In this document: positions 16,983 through 29,183 of the stretch, in pieces | Position numbering within the stretch: position 1 is the stretch's first letter | Layout: each line of letters opens with the position of its first letter | Assembly: GCF_026914265.1 (NCBI RefSeq) | Contig: NC_069133.1 | Coordinates: 6,507,985 to 6,571,984, forward strand | Origin: Mya arenaria | Taxonomy: Eukaryota > Mollusca > Bivalvia > Myida > Myidae | Length of the DNA stretch: 64,000 nt | Direction of reading: 5' to 3' | Notes under the pieces: generated by a model | The model's input: the letters and a program-made list of their open reading frames with translations, nothing else | Database searches by the model: none | Told to the model about the DNA's origin: nothing | Position numbers and translations under genes: made by a program

Positions 16983-19097
16983 TATTGATCAAGGAGTTTT
17001 AAATCTTTATTTTTTCTTTATTTTTTCAAAAGTTGTCATAGTCAACTACGACTAAGTAAATGTCATACATTTTTGAAGCCAAAAACAATGATAATCGATG
17101 TCTCTTTTAGTCAATAATTAAAAACTAACAAACAAAAAACATGATATTAACAGCTTCATAGCATTATTTCAACAAGTTTATACTTAAATATTCGTCCATA
17201 AAATAATATTTCCTTTATTTCGAGTTTCTTCACAAAAAAAAAATCATTTAGGACAAAAGAGCATATAAAAAGTCAAATATTTGTACATGCTGTATATTCA
17301 ATTCATGATCAAAATATCACAACACCATAAACTGAAAAGAACTGATATATATAATAACAGGTCGTTCTCAATACAGTGTTTATAAACCTTACAAAAGTGT
17401 TTCAAAGTGACTGACATCTTACCTCACTTTCAGACAAAAAGTGAAAAACAAAACTGTAATTACTGGACGGGTTTTAAATAATTATAACATTGTGGTTCGT
17501 AATTAAAACCAATTAACATAATTATTATTTTCAATATGCCATTATGCTCACTGGTTTAACGTCATTTGGACAGTATTCTTATTTCTGGGTCCTCCATAAA
17601 TGATATCGTAAGTTTGCATACGAATAGTCTTAATGACTGATTTTCAATGAATGGCAAGATAAGAAGGGGGATAAAGCCTAGGTTGATTAAGAAAGAAATA
17701 GGAAAATAAGGGGGGGGGTGTAGTAGATAGGTGAAAAAAAATTATTCCGGTACATTACTAATTATTATATAGTGTTTCACGAACGTAATACTTTCCGAAT
17801 GGTCATACCTTTTAGTAACATATTTTTATACCAAAACAGTTGTCGATGTAAGTCATAGCCAAGAGAATCGCCTGTTTTTAGTATGTGACCACTGACTCAT
17901 GAAACACGTGTAATCATTCCAATGATCGGCAGTATCTTATTGACATATTTATGACATTAATTTATCAAAGCGCAGATGAACTTTCATCACTTGAACTCTA
18001 TATAAATCTTGTATAATACGGGCAAGTTTATCAAATTTGGATAGCTGAAGTATTTCAAGGAATCAAAGCACTGAAAATGCTGAAAGATTGTGAACACGTA
18101 TTCAGTAGAGACGGGTAGTGTTGGAATGAAACGTTCCATTGAGTATCGTGATACAGTATTGAAAACAAACTAGTAATTTATTTGTAAAAATGAGTGTCTA
18201 TTTTCATGATATTTTTTTTCTCTTTGCCACATGATTCAATTTTAACAACGGATAGCAATTATCAAAGTTATTTGTCTTCGACTTACTTTTTTTGCACTGC
18301 AGTTTCGAAAAATAATACAATAATGTAAAGAGAAGAACGTAATATCATGCACAATGTTTTATTAGAGGTGAATGATTATCACCACAAGGACATGTTCTAT
18401 CTCCGGCCGATGCGAATCGACACGTATCACTATTGCTACGTATCGTAAACTATTTACCCAAAATATCGCGCATCCCTAGTTTTTAGGTACATTGATTGAA
18501 CTGTATGGAATTGTTTTAAGAATAATTGCCTCTAAAAATAAATAGTTTTAGTATATGCTTACTGGTGGTTAATGTAGAATTATCAGTGAAATAAAACTGA
18601 AAGTTGACTGTTTCAAACAGTGAAAATATCAACTTGATAACTTATTTAAATTAAATTAAATCTCTAACAAAATGTCTGTCAAGTTGTATCAGGATTCAAC
18701 TAGTGACAACTGTGGCTATATAGGGAGTATGGTTTGTTTATTTTTTTCATATTTATTATCAAAAGAATACGTGATAAACCTACTATCATATACTTCAGGA
18801 TAACACTTTTGTTAGTTTTCATGACGAATTGTTGTTCTGGTATTACTCGGTGTCTGTACCTGTGTGTGTACTATCCACTATCCATAGAACAGATTCATTT
18901 AAATACGACCTATAAATTGACCTTTCGATAAATGCGCATTACTTTGTTTCAACTGCAAGTGATAAGCGGCATATAAACCTATAAACTCTTCAACAATCTT
19001 TCTTGTAGATACCTTCTGATAACACTACAAGTCATCCTTTTATAAACATCTTTTATTAAAACAACAAGTAAACGTTCTTTTCAAATTTTCAAATTGG
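16983..19097. other. Intergenic, nothing recognised
   Basis: About 2.1 kb of AT-rich sequence between two genes on the minus strand. It should include the promoter of the KIAA2012-like gene. No TATA box, repeat structure or credible exon was found. Short open frames here are random. Confidence 0.5.
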
Positions 19098-19103
19098 TTT
19101 ATT
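19098..19103 (-). promoter_or_regulatory. Poly-A signal of the minus-strand ferritin
   Basis: TTTATT on the plus strand reads AATAAA on the minus strand, about 146 bases after the TAG stop. Confidence 0.55.
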
Positions 19104-19248
19104 TTGTTGTTGTTCTTTTAACAATAACAACAGAAATCTTCTTTTTTTCCTGAAAACATTCTGGTGCACAATGAAAATACCACACAGTAATCTCTATCAA
19201 TATTTGTAAACAAAACACGAGCAGTCAATGGTTATACAGAGTAGCACT

Positions 19249-22200
19249 CTATAGTTCCTTGTCGAACATGTATTCGCCGAGTCCAGATCCGACCCTCGTC
19301 AGCTTGGTGATTTTGTCGTTTACATCTTTGATAGCTTCAACCTGTTCGTCCAGGAACTGGTGCTCGAGCACGTGTGTAAGCTGAAATCACAGTGGCATTG
19401 ATTAGCTATGAAATACGTCGTATATCACTAATACCATGCACACTTCAGGTACAAGCCCAATAGTAAAAAATCCACAAATAAGCCATGTTTAGAGGCACTC
19501 TGCAAGGACCTAAACGACAATGAACTAGATACACAAACTTTATAAACTCCACGTACACCACGTACACAAATTCACCACAAACAGACCACATAATAATGTA
19601 ACAATACATATATAATTCAAAATAAAATATGGTTATTGCCCTTTTCTGACAAGTGGCAAATGGAAACGGGGTTAACATATTCGTTATCTGTAGCACGCGG
19701 CATTTAAAATTGAACTCATAAAAAATGCATATTGAAGAAATGGTGACGCAATCAAGAAAACGCCGTCTACATACATGAGGGTCCTCATCAGCTAGCGAGT
19801 GCAGATCAAGGAGACGATCGTTCACCATTCTCTCCAAAGCAAGCGTGTCTTGCATGGACCATAGACCGTTCTGCCAACTGTCGCGATTCTGGTGAACGGA
19901 AAACAGTAAACATTGAATATAGAAAAATAGACAAATAATACACAATTTGATTTCAAAGGCCAACTTAATGTATAAGGTAGGGGCAATGCAGATGCTAATT
20001 TGATTGTTGATAGGTAGACGTGTTAAACAATTGAGCAGCTGTGTTACAGTTCCAACAAATACCCCAGTCGTGGTCAAGCAAATCGCGTTAGAATGAAGCC
20101 GGTATTTGATTAACCAGTTATTTCGAATTCCTGTACCCTATTACCAATAATTTAACATGCGTTTTATATATATATATATATCATATTAATGTTGTTGCAT
20201 ACATTGTAATCTGAATTAGTAAATAAAACAAGTTTTGAGTTGAGTTGAGTGAGTTGAGTTTAGATGAGTTGATAAGGGTATCATGCGTGATCGAAAGGCA
20301 GCCAATAACATCGCACAGGTCGTATTAAATGTTATAAATTCGTATTTAAGAATGGAAATATATTAATATTCCCTTGCCTTTAACATTGTGTTACGTAGGT
20401 ATGTGTGATACATGCGTATGTGAAAATTGTTCCTACCTTGCAGGATGACTCGACGGAAGTGTTCATTCCCTTGCCTGACATAAAGTGACAGATCTGAAAA
20501 CGCAAAAAAAATAATATATACTTTTAATAAATACCGTTTTAACTCTGTGCTTAACTTCATGCAGGATTACTTCCCTTCACTCCAGTAATGCCCAATTCAT
20601 TGTGCAAATACTCGTAAGGGGAGATCACTGTGAACAAGAATAACTACATGGTAGCTAATGATGTTCAGTGATAGGAATATGCCATCTTCATATATTTCAT
20701 ATTATATTATCTAAAAACTTCAATATAATCAGTATGTTGAGTACTAGTAGTTTTGTTTTCAAAATTCCGATGCCTACTTGTGAAGTTTTAAATAGTTGGA
20801 CATTCGAAAAAAAATGTGTGTGTCATTCATATTATCATTATTTAAATTATACAACTATATTATAATTTGTGCGGATGTACTTACACATGCATATTTCCTG
20901 TCGCTGTACTCGTTGAACTGGAAGATATCGTCACAGAGGGTTGAATACTGAAAATGAAAAAGCGACAACATAAGCAATGTGTATTATATTGATATATTGC
21001 CTACATTTCCAGCCAGTGGCTGGCCTGAATTGCAAATTATAACTTAACAGATAATTATAACATCATAGTTTGGTGTGACGCCTGCTGAAAATACGTTAAA
21101 TATTATCTAAGTAAACAAGAGCATGCTGTGTACACTCGCTTTCTCCACCCTTCTTAATCATTTATTGTTTACCTAATCATGTTCAAACTTTAGCGTACGC
21201 GTATTATAATGGTACTTCTGTGTATTCCACTTGATTATTTCCCACCATGCAGTTTTAATTGACTGACAAAAGAAGCTTAAAAAGTATTGAATGTATTTAA
21301 ATAGGTAACAAGAAAGAATCAAAACTCAATATAGCGACCGGTTGCTATACATGCATAGATTTATATGTTAATGGGAGGTAAATGCGAAATAATTTGAAAT
21401 TATGGTGAAGAAGATTAAACAGTAAATGGAGTACACCGGCGAATCACTACGTAAGAATTCAAGGTCAAATAGGTGAAACTTTACATGAAGTGCGTTCAGG
21501 CTGACATCTCCTCCTCTCTTGTTGATGTACTCCATCAACATGGTGGCGTGCTTGCGCTCCTCCTCGGAAGCGCTCTCGAACCACTTGGAAAACCCTGGCA
21601 GGGCGACATCTGACCGCTCAAAGTAGTGGGCCTGTAAAGTCAAGAGAGAGGCTTAAATTAGTGACGTTGTTGTGTAATATAATCATGCAACTAATTACAG
21701 CTACTGGAAACCATATCCTTCATACGCATTCGCGTCATTTGACTAGAACATTTGGAGATTTGCATAGTGGTTATATCTAAGAATCATTAACACATTTTTG
21801 TAATAACCAATACAATATATTGCCAAATGTTTGTGTTGGTGAGTGAATGCACATACTTGCAGGTGTCACGGTTGGTCGCTTAAATGGCATTGACACGGCA
21901 GACTATGTAAAAAAAACGCCTTTGTTCTCATTGATCACTCCAAGATAACTTACTTTGAGGGCAAGGATCATTTAATATCGTGGACTTACATATGCCTGGT
22001 AGAAGTAGCTTGCTCTCAGCTCGTACGTGATTTGGTCATTCAGCTTGCTCACCAACTTCTGTGAAAGTTTCTGCTCCCTGGCTGTTAGTTAAATGCAAAT
22101 ATATAATCAGATATCAGAAGCCAGGTGCTAAAATGATGCTAGATGTTAGATGCACACGTCATATCAGATATCAAAATTCAGGTGCTAAAATCAGGCTCAA

Positions 22201-23143
22201 AACATTATATCGAATTGCACCAATTTTAAAAGCAAAGAGAGCGCAATTTGTGCAATACGACACAAATGATGAACGAATATCAAGAGCCAATCAAAACAAA
22301 ACAACAAAAAACACTATCTATTTGGCTTACTTTACTACAGAAAAAAATGTCTAAAACGACACATTTGATCGTTGGTTATACTATTCGAGTACGGAACTTA
22401 ACATGGCATTATGATTTTGCGCTGATTATATGGTCAATATAATAGATTATCGAACAATAGTTCGGAATAATAATATATGGCATGTGTTTCCGTTCCGGAG
22501 AGAAAAATCCGATCCGAGGGCACCTTCGTTGCCAGGTAACGAGCCTCGTTACCGGCTGCGCAGCGTGCCCGAGGGTCGGATTTTTCTATCCGAAACGGAC
22601 ACACATGATGGGTATGTTTTCTAGCATACCTTAAATTTAATTTTTTTTCATGAAAAATGCATAGTAAAGCGCATTTTTGTACATTTCACAAAAAACGCGT
22701 GCGGCGATGTTTACTGACATCATGACGCGCAGTGATTTTTATTCACTGCATACGTCAAGAAGTTCCTTCAGTATCACTTTTTAGGGTTATTTTGTTTTGT
22801 TTTGAAGATATATTTTTTGTTAAGTTAATAGTTATGAAAATCATCTATTAAAATCTCGTAATTAAGGTTACGTAAAGTGTATAAGAAAAGAATAAGAATG
22901 TATTACGTCACAGCGCGTGACTCATTTTGCATGCCGGGTGCCAAATTTTCCATCACAACTGAATTCACCGGAAATGCCTATACGGTGTGCTAGAAAAGCA
23001 ATTCTTAAAATTGTTCAAGCAGCAGCAAACATTTATGATAAAAATATTTTTGAACTAAATTTAGATGACTGAACAAATAAAATAAAGAACATACCAGCGA
23101 AAGCCACCCCAAGAAGGGCAACGACAAGTACGGCTTTAAACAT
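19249..23143 (-). CDS. Secreted ferritin with intact ferroxidase centre and a B-C loop insertion
   Basis: Seven exons on the minus strand: 23143-23095, 22081-21990, 21631-21485, 20947-20885, 20493-20437, 19888-19775 and 19380-19249. All are in phase and give 217 residues. The start MFKAVLVVALLGVAFA is a clean signal peptide. Helix A has YELRASYFY, helix B ERSDVALPGF and SEEERKHA, helix C LALERMVNDRLLDLH, helix D FLDEQVEAIKDV, and the end is GLGEYMFDKEL. All seven ferroxidase ligands of human H ferritin are present: E37, Y44, E71, E72, H75, E155 and Q187. Exons 4 and 5 add 40 residues between helices B and C. From family knowledge, a signal peptide plus an extra loop here is the layout of gastropod yolk ferritin, so secretion or yolk iron storage is plausible. 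Introns flanking helices A/B and C/D match the + strand paralogue in position and phase. Confidence 0.92.
20437..20947 (-). other. Two private exons encoding the ferritin B-C insertion
   Basis: Exon 4 (20947-20885, 63 nt) and exon 5 (20493-20437, 57 nt) are both phase 0 at both ends, so either could be skipped without changing frame. They encode residues 97-136. Four cysteines sit at 101, 117, 119 and 135, a symmetric 16-2-16 spacing, and N128-T-S is an N-glycosylation sequon. Neither exon has a counterpart in the + strand ferritin. The B-C loop lies on the outer surface of the ferritin shell, so the insert would be exposed. Confidence 0.85.
22481..22607. repeat. 127-bp hairpin element
   Basis: The outer arms CATGTGTTTCCGTTCCGG and its near reverse complement enclose GAAAAATCCGA arms and a GC-rich core. 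The core contains the perfect palindrome GGTAACGAGCCTCGTTACC. It lies in intron 1 of the minus-strand ferritin. ATGG on both sides may be a short target duplication. It looks like a small MITE. Confidence 0.65.
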
Positions 23144-23190
23144 CGTCGTCACTGTCTCAAAGAATGATTGTGAAATAAGAGTAACACTTT

Positions 23191-23197
23191 AAATATA
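23191..23197 (-). promoter_or_regulatory. TATA-like box of the minus-strand ferritin
   Basis: TATATTT (then AAAG) on the minus strand, about 48 bases upstream of the ATG at 23143. This would place the transcription start near 23163 and leave a 5' leader of about 20 bases, too short for an iron-responsive element. Confidence 0.5.
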
Positions 23198-23892
23198 CGT
23201 CTCTCTGTCCTTGTATACAATAAATGTTGGGTTTAGTGTGTCCTTTATCGGGGTATCATTCGTTCAGGTCAATGTTCATTTCATGATAACTGTTAACATC
23301 ATCAGTTCAATGATCTTGGTGAAATATGATAGATAGAAAATGATAAAAGAAAGGACAGTAGGTTGAATTTGAGTAGTATCACATCTGCTTCTAGATAATA
23401 TTTAAATTTATATATTGCGTATATACAGTGTTACATTGATCTAAATGTGTTTACCTTATTTTGGAGAGTTTTTCTCTTCAAAAATTGGGGAATTTCGATA
23501 ATGGTTATATAAATCCTGTCTTTATCAAATATCTAAGTTATCAGCTTCAGCTATACGCGGATAGACACAGTTGAAATCGTAAACAAATATCGTATTTTGG
23601 GCAATATCTAAGCAATGAATGAAATTTAAAACCATTGTATTACTCCAGAAAAACTTTAATTTTAACAGTAAAACAGGTCCAATAACAAATGTAATCCTAG
23701 TGCCAACAATAACACCTTTTTGCAATGACACTTTTCTAGTATGGCTTTCTCCATTGCTGTACATGAAAGCAGCCTGGCTCTAGCTCTCAAAGACAATTAT
23801 TTTAATAACTCTATTTCAAACGCCTTTTAGTGGGCTGTGGAAAATTGACAATGATGGCGTTTTATAACAAATGGTTACTCAAAAGTTGCATC

Positions 23893-24070
23893 GCGACGGA
23901 TCCGTGATCTAGTGGCAACACACTTGACTGTCAATCCAGGGATCGACGGTTCGATTCCCCGCCGCACCACTAAAATACATACTTATCGTCTTCCGGGAGG
24001 GACATTTAATGGGGGTCTCGTGTGAAGGGCACTTTAAATAACCAGGGTAGCTCTAACTAAGGTTATATTC
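23893..24070 (+). mobile_element. tRNA-derived SINE
   Basis: A tRNA-like head has an A-box-like TGATCTAGTGG and an exact B-box, GGTTCGATTCC, spaced as in a tRNA, with a GTC anticodon position in TTGACTGTCAATC. It is followed by a body (CTTCCGGGAGGGACATTTAA, then GGGGGTCTCGTGTGAAGGGC) of the kind found in conserved metazoan SINEs. The head is not a clean cloverleaf and continues straight into the body, so this is a SINE rather than a tRNA gene. It lies upstream of the minus-strand ferritin. Confidence 0.75.
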
Positions 24071-24530
24071 TGTCTATGCACTGATAATGCTCCAAAAACC
24101 TTATGCGACTAATTATCTTAACGGTCCACTCGTCGAATGCGCCTTGCCCGAGTGCGAGTGCGAGTCTAAATAAACTTACGCACCAAAAATTGCATTGTGT
24201 AAACAGGGCGTACATGATCAGCCATGGTGCACTAATTAATTTCAATATAATTTGCAATCATTTGATACTCATTTTGTTAGCTTCCATTGCAAATATGTAT
24301 GGATTTAGGTTAAATGAGTTTAACTAATTTAATTTTGGAACAAATCTAATGAAATTTGACATGAAAGCTCTTTGATACATGTTCGAAAATTTACAGAAAA
24401 ATCGTTAAGCCCAGGAAATCATAGATATATGGATAACCTATGGTCGATACAGACTGTGTAAAGTACTTAGAAGAGATTCAGACTAGACTGTGAGATAAAT
24501 ACAAATCAGAAAACCCCTCCAGCGAGATAG

Positions 24531-26314
24531 AATTACGGACACTACGGACCATGGACATTACGGACCATGGACATTACGGACCAGATTTAGGGACACTACG
24601 GACCAGATTTAGGGACATTACGGACCATCTTCGGAATCTTACGGACCATGATTTAAACTTTTTTTTTTAAATTAATCACTCATTAGTTTATAATTTGTTG
24701 ATAAATACTTGAATATGAGTGCTCAGTATGACGTTATATCTTCCATAAAACTGTGAAAAATCCCGTGAAGTTCGAATAGATCTCAATATAAAATCTTGTG
24801 AAATTCCAAAAGGTGTTAAAGACCTATGCATTTATAGCAATTATGTGAACAATAATGAACGAAATTTGAAAGATCGGCAGTTAAATCAGTTAAAAGCAAC
24901 AGAAGAAATATTTTCCAAAACAGTTTATTTCCCAAAATAAATCGAGCAGAAATATTTTCCAAAACAGTTTATTTACCAAAATAAATCGAGCATATATTAA
25001 ATAAACGATGTGTGTTTGTTGCAATTCTTGCAAACTGATGTTTAAAACTGGCAATTTCTGTTGCCTTAATTAGTTATAATTGTACCCGTAATTATCGGCG
25101 GTATATAACAAAAGAAACAAACATTATACTGACAACCTTTAATTGGCAATCATAAAAGTGTGAAAACCCATTGTAACGGCGCACTTTCACTGAACCCACG
25201 GCTCAATACACAATCCGACTGGTAGGTTACATTGCCATTTATCATGTGGCTCAGATTTAGCGGAAAATGAGGTTATGGCATGTTGACATTAAAAACCAGT
25301 CGAGTGTAATTCGTTGATCTTGTTCAAACGTAATTAAAAAAGTTAAAGGTTATACTTTTGGTTTGGACACTAAAAATAAGTCAAAGAATTCGCAGTCAAG
25401 ACGGAAGCCTATATATGCAACTGCAACCTATCTTTGTAAAAATCGGAGCTGCAACCTATCATTTTCTTTTCGTTCTCATATCTTTTAAAATCATTAATAT
25501 ATTTGTTCACAAATACCCGTACCTGTTATATTTAAACAAAACTTAAGTGTTTTATGCGGTTTTCCCGAACTTTTATCTCATTTTCTACTAAATCTGAGCC
25601 AAAATGATAAATGGAACTGTAACCTACCAGTCGGATTGTGTACATGTTGGAAACATTGCAGAAGTGTTCTCGAAAACGGTAACAGTTTCAAGGAAAATAT
25701 GGATATGTAAATACACACTAGGTAGGTAGGCATATGATAGGCTATGTTAAAATTATAAGAAACTATCATAATTATAGGTATTACGTTGATTTTCGGCTCG
25801 AATCGAGCGTTTTGGTGACGCCATCTTGCACTGAAACCAACCATTTGGTTACGTGGATTCCCCGCCGTGACTGAACCTTTCAATTAAAACAGTTGAAACG
25901 GAAAACAAATAAATATGACGATTTCAAGTTTATTTCAGAAAGCAATCGATCACATATGAAAACATTAATATTCACATTTACAATTATAGGATAAACACAT
26001 ATTTCGTTCATTATTATTCAAATTATTATAATATTTTATTAAAAATACATTGATGTTTAACATTGGAATTTCCTGGATTTTTCAGTTACATTAAAGATAA
26101 TTTTCATACTGAGCACTAATATTCAAGTATTTATTAACAAATTTAAGACCAATCAGTGAATAAATTTAAAAAAAATGTTTAAAAACATTATAAATGATGG
26201 TCCGTAAGTTTCTGAAGATGGTCCGTAATGTCCCTAAATCTGGTCCGTAGTGTCCCTAAATCTGGTCCGTAATGTCTGGTCCGTAATGTCCATGGTCCGT
26301 AGTGTCCGTGACCC
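24531..26314. mobile_element. Non-autonomous Mutator-like element with long inverted ends
   Basis: GCGAGATAG occurs on both sides (24522-24530 and 26315-26323), a perfect 9-bp target duplication. The ends share ACGGACACTACGGACCATGG in opposite orientation. The inverted homology continues through sub-repeats of ATTACGGACCAGATTTAGGG and beyond (TGAATATGAGTGCTCAGTAT against its complement near 26110). A second inverted pair lies inside (about 25206-25275 and 25583-25641, sharing CAATCCGACTGGTAGGTTAC). A 46-bp direct duplication sits near 24915-25000. No transposase frame is present. A 9-bp duplication with long inverted ends fits the Mutator superfamily. Confidence 0.8.
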
Positions 26315-26323
26315 GCGAGATAG

Positions 26324-29183
26324 CCTTTATGGCGTTTTGTTTCCTCAGTGTGGAAATATGTAGATCTGTAACTTACGGAAAAAACATACATCTGGTTGCA
26401 TAGCAACCCTTAATTTAGCAATGATTTAAAAAAGTATTAAGAGCTTTTTGTACAAATATGTATCATACATTAAAGAGTTTCTACGTACAGGTGCGCATGT
26501 ATCGATTTATTTTAAACTCTTATCAACATATTCTAAACTTTTTCCACCTCTTTTCGGCCACGGATATGATTGTATCATTCATGGATCAGATATTTGGATG
26601 TACATGTAAAACATTGTAAAAGTATACATAAACCCCTGCACCTTAATTAGTAATTAATATAGCAACACGCTGTTTTTTTTTTTAAACTTTTTTGTATCCC
26701 CGAAGGGGAAGGAATCGATGCATGGAGTTTGCTATCTGCACCGCTCTGCAAAAATGAAGTTGTGTGTGGCCTTAATAAATCTTTTGCAACCGGTTTAGCA
26801 TTTAAATTTGTTAATCGTAACACACTCGATTACACTTTTTTTTTCAAAATTCAAAATATTGAAAAAAATAATGATTCCGACTAATACATATGGACCCTTT
26901 ATTGATGGTCATTCAAAATAACAAAAAGGTTGATAATTGATTGTGTTTTATTTATTAAAGTTTCAATTCTATTTAGAAACCATTATTGTAGAAGTTTTTG
27001 TTTACTTTCGGTTTTCATTTATTAATTAAAAATTTGTTGTGACAATCAATTAAATTGTCAAAGATCTACAGCCTGGTAAGGAACATCTTTCGCATATTTA
27101 TTTACTAGCTACAAAAATGAGTGATCAGGATCAGGGATACTTTTTTATTATTTTGATATTTCTTATGTATCCCTATAAGGCTGTCTCAAGTCTGCCATAG
27201 TCTAAAATAGTCAAAAGACTCGTTGACGGCCATTTAGGTGGACTTATTTACCATCTGGACTACTGTTCCTAAATGGTTGTGAACAAGTCTTTTGACATTT
27301 TTGTTTTACATTTGCAGGCTCGAGACAGGACTAATTTACCACTTAGCTACTATAATGAGCGATCAGGGATACTTTTTTATTATTTTGACATTTCTTATGT
27401 ATCCCTGTAGTTAGTCTAAAATAAATACGTCTTGTATGCAGTGTACGTGAAAACACATCGGACAGTCGGACATTGCTGGTAGATTTTCAAAACTGTCTGT
27501 CATATCTTTAAAGAACGTAGGACAGAATTGTCGGACGTTTATGTCAGGGTAAAACTGTTATCCGATGTTAAAATATTCATCGCGTATGAATCCTTTAACA
27601 ACTGTTATTTTAACCAGATGTTTATATTCCAAATCTGTGTAGTACGCATGCGCAACAGATGGAACTAAAATGTGGCTTCCCGGTATTTCCTGAAAAGACA
27701 TAATTTCAAAAGAACTGCCAAATTAATATTTTAAACTATGACAGTTTCTTGATATCAGGTCAGAATAATGAACTTGTATTAACATATGTTATTTTAATAA
27801 ACTGTTTTTGTTTTAAAGCAATTAATGGTACATTTTCGACAGGACAGAATTTTACTCCAAAATTGCAGTGTTATTTATAACTCAGTTCCGCACTTTAAAC
27901 TGGCTGCCACGAGAGATTCTCGTGTCAAGGTGAATGAGGTCATAGCCTTGTTATAAGTCTCTTTGGAGATGTCAACAAATATGTAAGGGTTAAAATATAT
28001 AACTGGGGCTAAACTCGGTAGTAGGAAAAGAAAACAGTCTGATAGTGAAAAAGTAAATCCTTCCAAAGTAACAAGGCACTGATGTCTAATGTGACAAGTC
28101 AAAATTGTGTGTGAATGAATAAATTCTGTTTAAGTCATATCCTGTTATACATTTATGACATATTATACAAGTTACAACTTATTCCATTATCTACAACATG
28201 TTTTCTGAAAAATTGTCTTACGTAACATGAAAATGTCCTATATATACTATAAAGACATCAGACAAAATGTCCAGCATGTCCAAAAAGTTTTGCATACACT
28301 GCTTGTATGGGATTCTTCCAAACCCTAATGTCTAAACGTGTTTGTGCAAAAAAGTATAAGTGTAAGTGAAGGATTTGCCAAATCAAAAATCGTAAAAGAA
28401 TCCGTCTTTTGAACTACCCTGTAGTCTGCCATAGTAAAAAAAATGTCAAAAGACTCGTTGACAGTCATTTAGGTGAACTAATTAACCACCTTGTTGCAAT
28501 TTCATTACTGATCGCTTTTCATACAAATCATATTTGCAGATAACATGGCCAGTGAAGACAAATAATCTGACGAAAATAAGAAACATTTTATTATGTTCTC
28601 AAACCAAGAACACCATGTCAACTATTTTATGCTTTTCTGAAATGATAGTTTGTGTTCAAATAAAGCTACAGAATAGGAAATCTGAAAATTGGCAATTAAT
28701 TATTAGTACTGTATGGTATCAAAATTGCAACAGATTTCGCCACACAGTAAAGTTAGAAGTTCCGAATTGGGGGGTGTTCAGAATTAGTTAAGTTCACCAA
28801 AAAATATATGTGAATGACTTGCATTTGTGTATGTTTCTTACAGATATAATAAGTTTAATGATTTTTCAAATATTTGCACAAATTTTTAAGCGTGTGCACA
28901 TCCTTACTCAGTAGATTATACTTTTTTGTACTCTTGTTAAAATAATTCTGATACCTGATAGCATCTAGAGTAATGACAGGTTTAATGGTAATTCAACAGT
29001 ATGAAGGTTTTAGTTTAAATGTTTCGAGTTCAGTGTGAATGCTTGACAGTTGTGCACAAGCTAATAATTTGCAGGGAGTTGTATTTTTCTATTTCACACC
29101 TTCTTTCAGCAGAACCTCATTTACTTTTAATATCCAATTGTTATTTTCAGAAACATATAGCAGTACTGGGTTAAAGTAGCTCC
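26324..29183. other. Intergenic and upstream region of TTF2
   Basis: No credible coding exon. It holds two direct copies of a GATCAGGGATACTTTTTTAT block (near 27127 and 27362) and the hairpin at 27178-27337 with a half copy near 28425. The acceptor TTATTTTCAG at 29141-29150 suggests that TTF2 has a 5' UTR intron whose upstream exon lies in this stretch or before it. Confidence 0.5.
27178..27337. repeat. Hairpin repeat, about 160 bp
   Basis: The left arm GGCTGTCTCAAGTCTGCCAT...GTCAAAAGACTCGTTGAC pairs with a right arm whose complement reads CCTGTCTCGAGCCTGCAAAT...GTCAAAAGACTTGTTCAC. A further single arm is present at about 28422-28495. It is probably a small MITE. Confidence 0.6.

Noticed and set aside
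23149-23154. CAGTGA near the start of the minus-strand ferritin as an iron-responsive element
   Set aside because: The flanking bases cannot form the five-pair upper stem and the bulged C is missing. The predicted leader is also too short.
23893-23970. A functional tRNA-Asp gene
   Set aside because: The acceptor and anticodon stems are imperfect and the sequence runs on into a SINE body.
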